Assembly (NCBI RefSeq): GCF_001905665.1
Contig: NZ_LIVX01000002.1
Location: 631,420-695,419, forward strand
Direction of reading: 5' to 3'
DNA from: Streptomyces sp. CB02261
Lineage (GTDB): Bacteria; Actinomycetota; Actinomycetes; Streptomycetales; Streptomycetaceae
Length of the DNA: 64,000 nt
Part shown: one piece after another, positions 7,572 through 16,654 of the stretch
Position numbering within the stretch: the stretch's first letter is position 1
How the letters are laid out: each line of letters opens with the position of its first letter
Translations under genes and position numbers: made by a program
Notes under the pieces: generated by a model
The model's database searches: none
Told to the model about the DNA's origin: nothing
The model's input: the letters and a program-made list of their open reading frames with translations, nothing else

Positions 7572-7634
7572 TCTTTCCGGTCCCGCAGCGGTCCCACGCC
7601 GGTCCCCCAGCGGTCCCACGACGACCCCGCCGCC

Positions 7635-9446
7635 TCACGCGCTCTTCGGCGGGACCGTCGGCAGGCCGAGGAACGGCAGGCGCAGGGCGCCGAACGCCTC
7701 GGACGGGACCGCGGGCGACTTCGGTTCGACCGCCGAGAGCCGCACGTACGCCTCGCCCTGCTGCGGGCGGGTGTCCTCCTCGCCCTTGTTCGGCCAGAAG
7801 GACATGGCCCGCTCGGCCTGCGCGGTGATCGTCAGGGACGGGTTGACGCCGAGGTTGGCGGAGACGGCCGCCCCGTCGACGACGGAGATCCCCGGGTGGC
7901 CGTAGAGCCGGTGGTACGGGTCGATGACGCCGGTCTCGGCGTCGGCGCCGATCGGGCAGCCGCCCAGGAAGTGGGCGGTGAGGGGCGTGCCCATCAGTTC
8001 GCCGACGTTGGAGCCGGCGAAGCCGTTGATCTCCTCGGCGAGGAGGGTGGCGGCCCGGGTGGCCTCCGGGATCTGGACCGGGTTGGGCGCCCCGTGCCCC
8101 TGGCGGGCCGTGAGCAGGCCCTTTCCGAGGCCGCCGGGCTTGCGGTAGGTCGTCAGGGAGTTGTCGAGGGACTGCATGACGAGGCCGATGATGGTCCGCT
8201 CCGACCAGTGCCAGTTGGAGAGGGAGCGGGCGGCGAGCGCGGGGTGCTTGAGCAGGTTGAGGAACCAGTTGCGTACCCGGTGGGCCCCGTAGGGCACCTG
8301 GAGGACGGTGAGGCTGCCCATCGAGTTGGAACCCCTGCCGTACCGCACCGGTTCGATGTGGGTGTGGGCGTCGGGGTGGATCGAGGAGGTGATGGCGACG
8401 CCGCGGGTGAAGTCGGCCTTCGCCTGGCCGAACTTCCTGCGGTAGCGGCGGTCGGTGGTCTGGGCGCCGACCAGGCCCTCGGAGTTGGTGCGGGTGAGTT
8501 CGCCGAGCCGGTGCGAGATCCGGGGCAGCAGCCCGCTGTCCTTCATCCTGTGCAGCAGGGTCTGGGTGCCGTACGTGCCGGCCGCGATCACCACCCGGCG
8601 GGCGGTGAACGTCCGGCCCTTCCCCTTCCGCCGCCGGTCGGTGGGCTGGGTCATCACGGCGAAGCCGCCCCGTGAGTCCTCGGTGACGGTGACGACCGTG
8701 GTCATGGGGTGGACGGTGGCGCCCGCCTTCTCGGCGAGGTGGAGGTAGTTCTCGTTGAGGGTGTTCTTGGCGCCGTGACGGCAGCCGGTCATGCACTCGC
8801 CGCACTCGGTGCAGGCGCGCCGGGCCGGGCCCGCGCCGCCGAAGTAGGGGTCGGGGACCTGCCCGCCGGGCTTCGCCTTCGCCGTACCGTCCGCGTCCTC
8901 GCCGTCCCCGAAGAAGACGCCGACCGGGGCCATGTGGAAGGTGTCGCCGATGCCCATGGACTGCGCGGCGGACTTCAGGTGGACGTCCGAGGGGGTCATC
9001 GTCGGATTCAGGCGGACGCCGAGCATCCGCTTCGCCTGGTCGTAGTACGGCCGCAGCTCGTCCTGCCAGTCCGTGATGTCCTTCCACTGCGGGTCGTCGA
9101 AGAAGGGCTTCAGCGGTTCGTAGAGGGTGTTGGCGTAGTTGAGGGAGCCGCCGCCGACGCCGGCGCCCGCGAGCACCATGACGTTGCCGAGCAGGTGGAT
9201 GCGCTGGATGCCGTAGAGCCCGAGCGCGGGGGCCCACAGGAAGTTCTTCACGTCCCAGGAGTTCTTCGGGAGGGTCGCGGGGGTGAAGCGGCGCCCGGCC
9301 TCCAGGACGCCGACCCGGTAGCCCTTCTCGGTGAGGCGGAGGGCGGTGACCGAACCGCCGAAGCCGGAGCCGACGACGAGGACGTCGTAGTCGTACGCGG
9401 CGTCCGCCGGCTGCTCCTGATTTTGGGTAGGGGGTACCGCGGTCAT
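7635..9446 (-). CDS. GMC family oxidoreductase (cholesterol-oxidase-like)
   Basis: A 603-residue FAD-dependent oxidoreductase. The N-terminal dinucleotide fold reads VLVVGSGFGGSVTALRL with the following Glu in LEAGRR. Around residues 235-255 is a Cys-rich stretch CTECGECMTGCRHGAKNT, resembling the ferredoxin-like Cys cluster found in the ChoD/cholesterol-oxidase-like branch. The C-terminal signature HFLGGCPIGAD and the NPSLTITAQAERA substrate-domain motif are present. The substrate is probably a sterol or other alcohol, but this is not shown. The gene lies 67 bases downstream of the semialdehyde dehydrogenase on the same strand and is probably co-transcribed with it. Confidence 0.88.
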   Translation of the reverse strand: MTAVPPTQNQEQPADAAYDYDVLVVGSGFGGSVTALRLTEKGYRVGVLEAGRRFTPATLPKNSWDVKNFLWAPALGLYGIQRIHLLGNVMVLAGAGVGGGSLNYANTLYEPLKPFFDDPQWKDITDWQDELRPYYDQAKRMLGVRLNPTMTPSDVHLKSAAQSMGIGDTFHMAPVGVFFGDGEDADGTAKAKPGGQVPDPYFGGAGPARRACTECGECMTGCRHGAKNTLNENYLHLAEKAGATVHPMTTVVTVTEDSRGGFAVMTQPTDRRRKGKGRTFTARRVVIAAGTYGTQTLLHRMKDSGLLPRISHRLGELTRTNSEGLVGAQTTDRRYRRKFGQAKADFTRGVAITSSIHPDAHTHIEPVRYGRGSNSMGSLTVLQVPYGAHRVRNWFLNLLKHPALAARSLSNWHWSERTIIGLVMQSLDNSLTTYRKPGGLGKGLLTARQGHGAPNPVQIPEATRAATLLAEEINGFAGSNVGELMGTPLTAHFLGGCPIGADAETGVIDPYHRLYGHPGISVVDGAAVSANLGVNPSLTITAQAERAMSFWPNKGEEDTRPQQGEAYVRLSAVEPKSPAVPSEAFGALRLPFLGLPTVPPKSA

Positions 9447-9513
9447 GGCTCTCCTCGGACGGAAAGGGCGGAAACGGGCGGAGTGCGGGAAGGCGCGCGG
9501 GAAGGCGCGCGCG

Positions 9514-11178
9514 TCAGCGCAGGCGCAGCGCCTTCATCGCCTTCAGGGAGACGCTCATGAACGCGGCGTACTTCTCGTCGTCCATCCCGAAGGAGGGCGC
9601 GAGCGGGATGAGCCGCTGCTGGGCGACGGTCTGGGCCTCGGTGTACTTGAGGATGCCCTCGGAGCCGTGGCGGCGGCCGAGCCCGGAGTCCTTCATGCCG
9701 CCCATCGGGGACTGCACGCTGCCGTAGGCGGGGGCGTACCCCTCGTTGATGTTGACGGTGCCGGTGCGCAGGCGGGCCGCGACGGCGTGGCCGCGGCGGG
9801 AGTCCCTGGTCCAGACGGAGGAGTTCAGGCCGTACGGGGTGGCGTTGGCGAGGGCGATGACCTCGTCCTCGTCGCGGAAGCGGTAGATGGAGACGACCGG
9901 GCCGAAGGTCTCCTCGGCGCAGACCGCCATCGGCGCCTCGACGCCGTCGAGGATGGTCGGCTCGTAGAAGAGGGGGCCGATGTCGGGGCGGGCGACGCCG
10001 CCGGCGACGAGCGTGGCGCCCTTGGCGACGGCCTCCTCGACGTGCTTCGTGACCGTCTCCAGCTGGCGCTCGCCGACCAGGGAGCCCATGTCGGCGCCGT
10101 ACGCGAGGGAGTTGCCGAGCCGCATCGCCTTCGTGCGGGCGGCGAAACGGGCGAGGAAGTCGTCGGCGACCGACTCGTGCACGTACAGGCGCTCGATGGA
10201 GATGCAGAGCTGACCGGCGGAGGAGAAGCAGGCGCGGACGGCTCCGGCGGCGGCCTTCTCGATGTCGGCGTCCGCGAGGACGAGCATCGCGTTCTTGCCG
10301 CCGAGTTCGAGGGAGACGCCGACGAGCCGGGCGGCGGCGCCCCGGGCGACCTCGCGGCCGGTGCGCGTGGAGCCGGTGAAGGAGACGTAGTCGGCGTGCT
10401 TGACGACCTCGGGGCCGACGACCGGCCCTTCGCCGAGGACGACCTGGAAGACCTCGGCGGGCAGCCCGGCCTCGATCAGCAGGTCACGGGCCCACAGTGC
10501 GGTGAGCGCGGTCTCCGTGTCGGGCTTCATGACGACGGCGTTGCCCGAGACGAAGGCGGGGAGCGCGTCGCCGACGGACAGTTCGAGCGGGTAGTTCCAG
10601 GGGGCGATCTGCCCGACGACCCCGCGCGGCTGGCGCAGCTCGGTGACCTTGGTGAGGGTCGGGACGACGCCGGTGTGGTGACGGGGGCGCAGGTACGAGG
10701 AGGCCTTGCGGCCGTAGTGGCGGGCGGCGACGGCCACCGCCTGCACCTCCTCGTGGGCGTGCAGGCGCGCCTTGCCCGTCTCCAGCTGGATGAGGTCGAG
10801 GACCTCGCCCTGGCGCTGGAGGACGAGGTCGTGGAAGCGGAGGAGGACGGCTGCGCGGGCCTTGACCGGCGTGGCGGCCCAGGCCTCCTGGGCGGCGCGG
10901 GCGCGTGAGAAGGCCTCGGCGACGTCCTCGGGGGTGGACTCGGGCAGGTCCGTCAGCTTCTCCCCGGTGAACGGGGTGTGGTTGGCGGTGCGGCCGGAGC
11001 CGACGACGCCGCGGACGAGCCGCGCGACCACCTCGGGCGTCACGACGTCGGCGGCGGTGCGGACGCCGGCGGGCGCGAGCGCGACCGGGTTGGTGGCACC
11101 GGCGGGCACGGCCGGGGCGGCCTTCGCTGCGGGGGCGTCGGGAACCGAGAGGGCGGCGGGGGCCTGCGAGTCCGTCAT
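9514..11178 (-). CDS. succinic semialdehyde dehydrogenase (NADP-type, GabD2-like)
   Basis: A 554-residue aldehyde dehydrogenase that would oxidise succinate semialdehyde to succinate in 4-aminobutyrate breakdown. Catalytic motifs are intact: SLELGGKNAML (general-base Glu) and FSSAGQLCISIER (nucleophile Cys), plus NYPLELSVGDALPAF and the final NINEGYAPAYGSVQSPMGG. The N-terminal 60 residues are Ala/Pro-rich. Overall it looks like the mycobacterial GabD2 type rather than E. coli GabD. TACGCT lies seven bases before the ATG, suggesting a leaderless mRNA. Confidence 0.88.
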   Translation of the reverse strand: MTDSQAPAALSVPDAPAAKAAPAVPAGATNPVALAPAGVRTAADVVTPEVVARLVRGVVGSGRTANHTPFTGEKLTDLPESTPEDVAEAFSRARAAQEAWAATPVKARAAVLLRFHDLVLQRQGEVLDLIQLETGKARLHAHEEVQAVAVAARHYGRKASSYLRPRHHTGVVPTLTKVTELRQPRGVVGQIAPWNYPLELSVGDALPAFVSGNAVVMKPDTETALTALWARDLLIEAGLPAEVFQVVLGEGPVVGPEVVKHADYVSFTGSTRTGREVARGAAARLVGVSLELGGKNAMLVLADADIEKAAAGAVRACFSSAGQLCISIERLYVHESVADDFLARFAARTKAMRLGNSLAYGADMGSLVGERQLETVTKHVEEAVAKGATLVAGGVARPDIGPLFYEPTILDGVEAPMAVCAEETFGPVVSIYRFRDEDEVIALANATPYGLNSSVWTRDSRRGHAVAARLRTGTVNINEGYAPAYGSVQSPMGGMKDSGLGRRHGSEGILKYTEAQTVAQQRLIPLAPSFGMDDEKYAAFMSVSLKAMKALRLR

Positions 11179-11185
11179 GAGGGCG

Positions 11186-11191
11186 AGCGTA
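11186..11191 (-). promoter_or_regulatory. -10-like TACGCT, leaderless start of the semialdehyde dehydrogenase gene
   Basis: TACGCT, seven bases, then the ATG at 11178 on the minus strand. The geometry matches other putative leaderless starts in the window. Confidence 0.45.
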
Positions 11192-11400
11192 AGCCGCGTG
11201 CCGCCCTTTGGGTACCCGTCGGTAACGCGTTTTCACCGGGTGCGCACATCGCGCCAGCGATCACTGGCATATAAGGCCTGATCAGGGGCTTACGGTCGAC
11301 GGGGGCTCCTTGTGGAGATTTTTCGAGCGCGGCAGGACCGCTCCGTCGCCCGCTCCCCTCCCGCGCGGCACCCGGCGCCCTCCCCCTCTGCGGAAGGGGT

Positions 11401-13149
11401 TCAGTCGCCCGGTGCCCTCCAGTGCTGGAGGACGATGTCGAACTGCTCGCGGGTGGTCTCCCAGCTCGACTCCGGAGAGGACATGTACACGGCGTACTCC
11501 GTGCCGTCGTCCTCGTAGTACATGAGGTCGATCGCGTGCCGCGGCCCGGGGAAGTCCTTCCTCTCGGTCCAGGTGAACTCCCACTGGGCGGACTTGACCT
11601 GGTCGCGGTAGGTGACCTGACCCAGCTTGATCCGGACGTAGTCCATCCGCCGCTCCAGGACGCGTTCCAGGTCGAGCGCGTGCATGTACGGGTTCTCGAA
11701 GTCGGGGCTCTCGTCGATGCTGATCCGGATGCGGTGGTTGCCGTTGTCCGGGGTGTAGTCGATCTGGTCGCCCTCCTTCTGCCGCTTCCAGCCGTCCGGT
11801 ACGAGGAGGCTGAAGCCGGCCGGGTCGTCCACGCGGTGCCAGCCCGCCGGCACCTCCTCCGCGGCGCCCTTGCCGGAGGGGGCGGGGCCGGTGGTCGCCG
11901 TCCGGCCGCCGTCGCCGACGCCGTTCCGGTCGCCACCCGCGTAGTTCATGGCGGCGAAGACCGCGCCGCCCGCGACGAGCCCGGCGAGCACGGCCGCGAG
12001 GACGGCGGTGCGCCAGCGGCCCCGGCCGGGCCCCGCCGCGGCGGGGCCGGGCGGCGGCACCACGGTGGGCGGGGAGGCGGGGTGACGCACGGGGGACGCG
12101 GGCCCCTGCGGCGGGTGGGGCCACTGGGCGGTACGGGCCGGCACGGACGCGCGGGAGGCGCCCGTCGGCCCCGTGGCGTCCCGCGCGGCCTCCGGGGCGT
12201 CCTCCTCGCTCAGCTCCACCAGGCCGTGACCGAAGCCGCGACCGTCGCCCGCCGGGTCCCTCTCCTCCCTGGTCACACGCTGGGTCGGCACGTACGCCTG
12301 CGCCGCCTCCGACGTACGCCCCTCCATCGCGTCGAGCAGCATCCGCCCGGCCTCGTCGGCCTGCGGCCGGTGCGCGGGGTCCTTGCGCAGCAGCGCCACG
12401 ATGACGGCGGCCAGCGGGCCCGCCTTCTCCGGGTACGGCGGCTCCTCGGCCACCACGGCCTGCATGGTGCTGATCGGGGAGGTGCGGCGGAACGGCGAGG
12501 TGCCCTCCACCGCCGTGTACAGCGTCGCGCCGAGGGACCAGAGGTCGGAGGCGGGACCGGGGTCGCCGCCCCGTACCCGCTCGGGCGCCAGATAGTCGAT
12601 GGAGCCGACGAGTTCACCGGTGCGGGTGATCGTCGAGTCCCCTTCGATCGCGGCGATCCCGAAGTCCGTGATCAGGACGCGCCCGTCGCGCGCGAGGAGC
12701 ACGTTGCCCGGCTTGACGTCCCGGTGCAGCACACCGGCCGCGTGCGCGGCGCGCAGCGCGCCGAGGACGTGCAGCCCGATCCTGGCCGCCTCGCGGGGCT
12801 CGATCGTGCCCGCCTCCTTGGCGGCGTCGGCGAGCGAGGGCCCGTCGACGTACTGCATCACGATCCAGGGCCGGTCGTCGTGCTCCAGGACGTCGTGGAC
12901 GGTCACCACACCCGGGTGCGTGATCCGCGCGGCGGCCCGCGCCTCCTTCTGCGTGCGGGCGTGCAGCACGAGCCGGTCGGCCTCCGCCACGAAGCGGCCC
13001 GCCGTCAACTCCTTGACCGCCACCACGCGGTGCAGCACCTCGTCGTGGGCGCGCCAGACCTTGCCCATGCCGCCGCGCCCGATGGACTCGCCCAACCGGT
13101 AGCGACCGGCGAGCAACAGCCCCGATCCTGTGCTCTGAGAATGTTCCAC
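11401..13149 (-). CDS. transmembrane Ser/Thr protein kinase with extracytoplasmic sensor
   Basis: A 582-residue PknB-type (Hanks) kinase. The catalytic domain spans about 15-275: glycine loop GRGGMGKVWRA, VAVK (Lys46), HRDVKPGNVLL (142-152), DFG (162-164) and APERVRGG. A Pro/Ala-rich linker leads to one membrane helix (about 382-402), then an outside domain of about 150 residues beginning GWHRVDDPAGFSLLVPDGW, which has the look of a PsbP/Mog1-like fold also seen at the ends of the two neighbouring kinase-like proteins. All catalytic residues are present. It is third of three kinase-like genes on this strand; substrate and ligand unknown. Confidence 0.9.
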   Translation of the reverse strand: MEHSQSTGSGLLLAGRYRLGESIGRGGMGKVWRAHDEVLHRVVAVKELTAGRFVAEADRLVLHARTQKEARAAARITHPGVVTVHDVLEHDDRPWIVMQYVDGPSLADAAKEAGTIEPREAARIGLHVLGALRAAHAAGVLHRDVKPGNVLLARDGRVLITDFGIAAIEGDSTITRTGELVGSIDYLAPERVRGGDPGPASDLWSLGATLYTAVEGTSPFRRTSPISTMQAVVAEEPPYPEKAGPLAAVIVALLRKDPAHRPQADEAGRMLLDAMEGRTSEAAQAYVPTQRVTREERDPAGDGRGFGHGLVELSEEDAPEAARDATGPTGASRASVPARTAQWPHPPQGPASPVRHPASPPTVVPPPGPAAAGPGRGRWRTAVLAAVLAGLVAGGAVFAAMNYAGGDRNGVGDGGRTATTGPAPSGKGAAEEVPAGWHRVDDPAGFSLLVPDGWKRQKEGDQIDYTPDNGNHRIRISIDESPDFENPYMHALDLERVLERRMDYVRIKLGQVTYRDQVKSAQWEFTWTERKDFPGPRHAIDLMYYEDDGTEYAVYMSSPESSWETTREQFDIVLQHWRAPGD

Positions 13150-13295
13150 TTGCCCCCGCCCGTTCCTTCGGGTGCCAGGTTACGGAGGGGGGCACGGGCT
13201 GCGGAACCTCGGGGCGGTCATAGGAACAGCACTGTGACCGGGGGCTGGTGGCGTTCCGGCGCGCGACCGGGCGCTCCGCGGCCGCTCCACGCGGT

Positions 13296-16200
13296 TCAGC
13301 GCCCCGGCCGGAACGCCTTGGTGGCCTCCCCGTAGATCTCCGAGACCTTGTCGCGCTCGCTCTCCGGGCCGATGACGAGGACGACGTAGTACCGGCCGCC
13401 GTCGATCCGGGCGAGATTGCGCACGAACACCTCGCGGCCCGTGCCGTCCAGCCAGACGTAGTGGCCCTCGGCCGTCGGCGTCCGGCCGATGTCCACCCGG
13501 CGGGCCTTCTCCACCCGCGACCAGCTCGACGCCCGCCACGGCTCCAGCTCGCGTTCCCTGGTGCTCTGGTACTCCAGCGGATCGGAGCCGTTGTCACGGA
13601 CGCTGTCACGGCCGGGCACCACGATCATCGTGAAGTCGCCGCCGACGTACCGCACTTGCCCGGCGTCGTTGATGGGGCTGCGCCGCCACCCGTTCGGCAC
13701 CCCGATCCGGAACCCCTCCGGGTCCTGGCGCGACGTGTACCCCGCGGCGAGCGCGGGAGCCGAGGGATCCGCGGCAGGCGGGGTGGTGCGCGGCGCGGCG
13801 GACGGCGACGCCGTGGTCGCGGAGGGACGGCTCGTGGGCGTCGGCGCCGTGGTGGCCGGGGTCCCGCCGGCGGTGGGCGTGGCCGGCCCGGCAGGCGTCT
13901 CCCCCTCGCCCGGCATGAAGAGGACGGCGTACGCGACGGCGCCGCCGAGCAGGAGGAGGACGAGGAGAAGGAGCGTGCGGCCGAGGGCACTCGGGGAGCC
14001 CGGCGGCCGGGACGACGGGCGCGAGGCGCGGGGCGCGCGGGGGGCGCGCTGCGGGATCTCCTCGTGGAACGACTCCTGGTACGGCTCCTGGTACGACTCC
14101 TGGTACGACTTGCGGACCGGTTCGCGGACCGGTTCGCGGGTGGGTCCGGGGAACTCGCCACCGGCGCCGGCCCCTACGGGGTCGGGCCCGTGCTCGCGAC
14201 GGGACGGGCGCGGGTCCTTGCCGCGCTTGTGGCGATGACGGCCGGCCCCCGCTCCCCCGCGCCGGCGGCGCACCAGCTCACCGCGCCTGCGCACGATCGG
14301 GAGCCGCGTCTCGTCGAAGGACGGCAGCGGTACGGCTCCGACACCCGCGTCCGGCTCCGGCGCCGAGCGCACCAGGGAACGCAGCCAGCCGCGCAGCTCC
14401 TCGAAGTCGGGCCGCTCGGTGGGGTCCTGGCGCAGCAGCGACTCCACGACCGGGCGGAGGGGGCCGCACTCCTCGGCGAAGGCGGGCGGTTCGGCGCAGA
14501 CCAGCTGGACGAGCTCGGCGGCGCTGTCCTCCGGGTAGGGCGCGTGGCCCTGGACGGCCCGGTAGAGGAGCGCACCGAGCGCCCACAGGTCGGTGGCGGG
14601 GCCGATGGGCGGGGCCAGCCGCCAGTTCTCGTGGACGGGGCCGGCCTGCTCGGGCGCCCAGCGCTCGGTGACGGCGCCGACGACCGCGATACGGGTCTGC
14701 CGGGCGCGCTCGGCGGCGAGCCGGGTGGTGGGGCCGCGGTCCGCCTGGGCGGGGACGGTGACCGGTGTCTCCTCCCGGGCGCCGGCGGGGACCGGAAGGC
14801 GCGCGGGGTCCGGGGTCGCGGCCGTGTACCCGGCGGGCAGGGCCGGACGGCCGGAACCCGGCAGCACGGGGCCACGGCCCGGACCCGAACCACCACCGGC
14901 GGGGATCGGCCGTGAGCTGTCCCGTGACGCGTGCGGGCCGTCGCTCCAGCTGCCGGCCAGCATGACGCGCGGCGGCGGGCCTGACGGCGGGCCGCCGCCG
15001 TACGGCTCGTCGCCGTCGTCCTCGTCGTCCTCGTCGTCCGCCACCCGGGCCCACCACTGCGGCTCGGGCGCTCCCGCCGCCTGCGCCGTCGGCGTGGGCG
15101 GCGGCTCGGGCGGGTCGGCCGGCGGGGTGCGCTGCGCGGGCAGGGCCCCGGTCTCGCCGAGCCGGGCCGCGGCGCGGGCACCGGCACGGTAGGCGGCGAT
15201 GGCCCCGGCCCGCGCGGCCCGCACGTCGGCGGTGGGCGGCGTGGGGACGGGCCGCGTCTCGGCGGGCCGCGTGTCGTCGCCTACGGGCGGCGCGGAGCGC
15301 CCGTAGGGGTCGGCGCCGTACGCCCCGGGGCCGCCCCCGTAGGGAGAGCCGGTGCCGTCCGGCTCGGGGCGGTCGGACGCGGACGGGCCGGAGTCTTCGT
15401 GGCCGTCGTGGCCGTCGTGGCCGTCGTGGCCGTCGTGGCCGTCGTGGCCGTGGGGATCATCGGGTTCGACGGCGTACGTGTCGGGGTCGGAGGCGTAGGG
15501 CTCGGGGGCGTATGGGTCGGAGGCGTACGGCTCGACGGCGTACGTCTCGGGGCCGTAGGGCTCGGAGCCGTACAGCTCGACGTCCTGGCCGTGGTCGGGC
15601 AGCTCTCCCGGCTCCTCCCCCGTCCCCCCGGCCTCGTCCGCCCCGTAGAGGACGTGCTCGGACGTCTCCTCGTAGACCTCCGCCTCGTATGGGCCGGACC
15701 CGTACGTCTCGGAGCCGTGCTCGTCCGACGCGTACGTCTCGGAGCCGTACGTCTCGGGGCCGTACGTCTCGGGGCCGTGCTCGTCCGACGCGTACGTCTC
15801 GGCGCCGTACGTCTCGGAGCCGTATGTCTCGTGGTCGTACTCGGCCGGCCCGTACTCCCCGTCTTCCGGCCCCCGCTCCGACTCCGGCTCCGTGCCCTGT
15901 TCCGGTACCGGCGCGTACCCGCAGAGGGCCTCCTCCGCCGCGCCCACCGCGAGGCCCGTGAGGACGACGCGGCCGTCGTCGCAGACGAGCACGGTCCGGG
16001 AGGTGATGTTCCGGTGCACCCAACCGTGGGCGTGGAGCGCGCGCAGGGCGGTGAGGACGTCGGCGCCGATCTCGGCCGCCCGGTACGGGTTCAGGGGCCG
16101 CTCGGCGAGGAACGCGGACAGCGGCCTGGCCGCCACGCGCTCGCTCACTATCCACAACGACCCGGCTTCCGCGAAGACGTCGAAGACCTGGTCGAGGAGG

Positions 16201-16496
16201 GGATGGTCGGGGATCTGCGCCGCGGCCTGCGCCGCCTCGATCGCCCGGCGGACGACGGGCTCGGCCGGGCGGCGCGTCGCCCGCCCCGCACCGCCGTAGG
16301 AACCGTCCCGGCCGCCGTCCTCGTCGACCACCTCGGCGTCGACGAACTCCGGCAGCGGCACCTGGCGGACCAGGACCTCCTGCCCGCTGTACGTGTCGAA
16401 GGCGCGCGTCTCGGCCGGGTCGTACGCGTCCGCGTCCGCCGGCGGCAGCGGCAGGCGGTAGCGGTCCGCGAGCACCCTTCCCGCGTAGTCGTCCAC
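13296..16496 (-). CDS. transmembrane pseudokinase with giant low-complexity insert
   Basis: A 1066-residue kinase-like protein whose active site is degenerate. The VAVK lysine is replaced (EVLVRQVPLP), HRD reads HRN (WVHRNITSRTVLV, about 160-172) and DFG reads TGL (VVLTGLAVG). Between this point and the recognisable WAPEQ segment (about residue 610) lie some 400 disordered residues: ETYGSETYASDEHG-type repeats, five HDG repeats and acidic stretches. The rest of the C-lobe follows (TDLWALGALLYRAV), then a basic linker with QESYQEP repeats, a membrane helix (about 840-860) and a PsbP-like outside domain. GTG 16496 has GGGAGG four bases upstream; GTG 16517 is an alternative start. Probable role: a scaffold or allosteric partner of the adjacent kinases. 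Confidence 0.82.
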   Translation of the reverse strand: MDDYAGRVLADRYRLPLPPADADAYDPAETRAFDTYSGQEVLVRQVPLPEFVDAEVVDEDGGRDGSYGGAGRATRRPAEPVVRRAIEAAQAAAQIPDHPLLDQVFDVFAEAGSLWIVSERVAARPLSAFLAERPLNPYRAAEIGADVLTALRALHAHGWVHRNITSRTVLVCDDGRVVLTGLAVGAAEEALCGYAPVPEQGTEPESERGPEDGEYGPAEYDHETYGSETYGAETYASDEHGPETYGPETYGSETYASDEHGSETYGSGPYEAEVYEETSEHVLYGADEAGGTGEEPGELPDHGQDVELYGSEPYGPETYAVEPYASDPYAPEPYASDPDTYAVEPDDPHGHDGHDGHDGHDGHDGHEDSGPSASDRPEPDGTGSPYGGGPGAYGADPYGRSAPPVGDDTRPAETRPVPTPPTADVRAARAGAIAAYRAGARAAARLGETGALPAQRTPPADPPEPPPTPTAQAAGAPEPQWWARVADDEDDEDDGDEPYGGGPPSGPPPRVMLAGSWSDGPHASRDSSRPIPAGGGSGPGRGPVLPGSGRPALPAGYTAATPDPARLPVPAGAREETPVTVPAQADRGPTTRLAAERARQTRIAVVGAVTERWAPEQAGPVHENWRLAPPIGPATDLWALGALLYRAVQGHAPYPEDSAAELVQLVCAEPPAFAEECGPLRPVVESLLRQDPTERPDFEELRGWLRSLVRSAPEPDAGVGAVPLPSFDETRLPIVRRRGELVRRRRGGAGAGRHRHKRGKDPRPSRREHGPDPVGAGAGGEFPGPTREPVREPVRKSYQESYQEPYQESFHEEIPQRAPRAPRASRPSSRPPGSPSALGRTLLLLVLLLLGGAVAYAVLFMPGEGETPAGPATPTAGGTPATTAPTPTSRPSATTASPSAAPRTTPPAADPSAPALAAGYTSRQDPEGFRIGVPNGWRRSPINDAGQVRYVGGDFTMIVVPGRDSVRDNGSDPLEYQSTRERELEPWRASSWSRVEKARRVDIGRTPTAEGHYVWLDGTGREVFVRNLARIDGGRYYVVLVIGPESERDKVSEIYGEATKAFRPGR
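14058..14132. repeat. 15-base repeats encoding QESYQEPY and REPVREPV
   Basis: Imperfect 12-15-base tandem units (TGGTACGACTCC, TGGTACGGCTCC; GCGGACCGGTTC) lie in the linker before the membrane helix of the pseudokinase and encode Tyr-Gln-Glu-Ser/Pro and Arg-Glu-Pro-Val units. Confidence 0.6.
15402..15450. repeat. 9-base tandem repeat encoding His-Asp-Gly units
   Basis: About five perfect copies of GTGGCCGTC lie inside the pseudokinase gene and give a His-Asp-Gly run in the low-complexity insert. Such exact short repeats are prone to slippage, so copy number may vary between strains. Confidence 0.8.
15470..15850. repeat. Tyr-rich repeats (TACGTCTCGG-type units) in the pseudokinase insert
   Basis: Repeated units such as GCCGTACGTCTCGGA, in two clusters (about 15470-15580 and 15690-15840), encode roughly twenty YG/YA motifs of the form E-T-Y-G/A/S. 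They make this insert unusually tyrosine-rich for a disordered bacterial segment. Confidence 0.75.
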
Positions 16497-16654
16497 GACG
16501 CCTCCCCACGCGCGCACGCTGTCCCCCGTGGGCCCGCTGATCCCTCAGAATCGGGCGGGATCACGCGAGTCCGACAATTCCGGTCCGGCACCGTGCAGTT
16601 AACGGCTCTTTTCGGCTGCGAACGGCCCTCGAACTCTCACGATACGTGCGTCGG

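Larger units (their letters stand above)
6971..7634. other. 664-base gene-free region with several hairpins
   Basis: No reading frame here has convincing codon bias or a ribosome site. It holds CGGCCCCG/CGGGGCCG (7220-7243), a long hairpin at 7367-7412, a CRP-like palindrome at 7441-7454, an ECF-type promoter-like pair at 7477-7504 and a terminator-like hairpin at 7533-7571. The last three together could define a short RNA gene. Confidence 0.7.

Noticed and set aside
9445..10908. Long plus-strand frame opposite the semialdehyde dehydrogenase gene
   Set aside because: No domain features; codon-bias shadow of the real minus-strand gene.
13250..13317. Inverted repeat GGCGTTCCGGC/GCCGGAACGCC as a terminator
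   Set aside because: One arm is the coding end of the pseudokinase gene and the loop is about 46 bases; weak support.
15402..15850. Regular short repeats that could suggest a CRISPR array
   Set aside because: Units are 9-18 bases, in frame inside the pseudokinase gene, without spacers of constant length.
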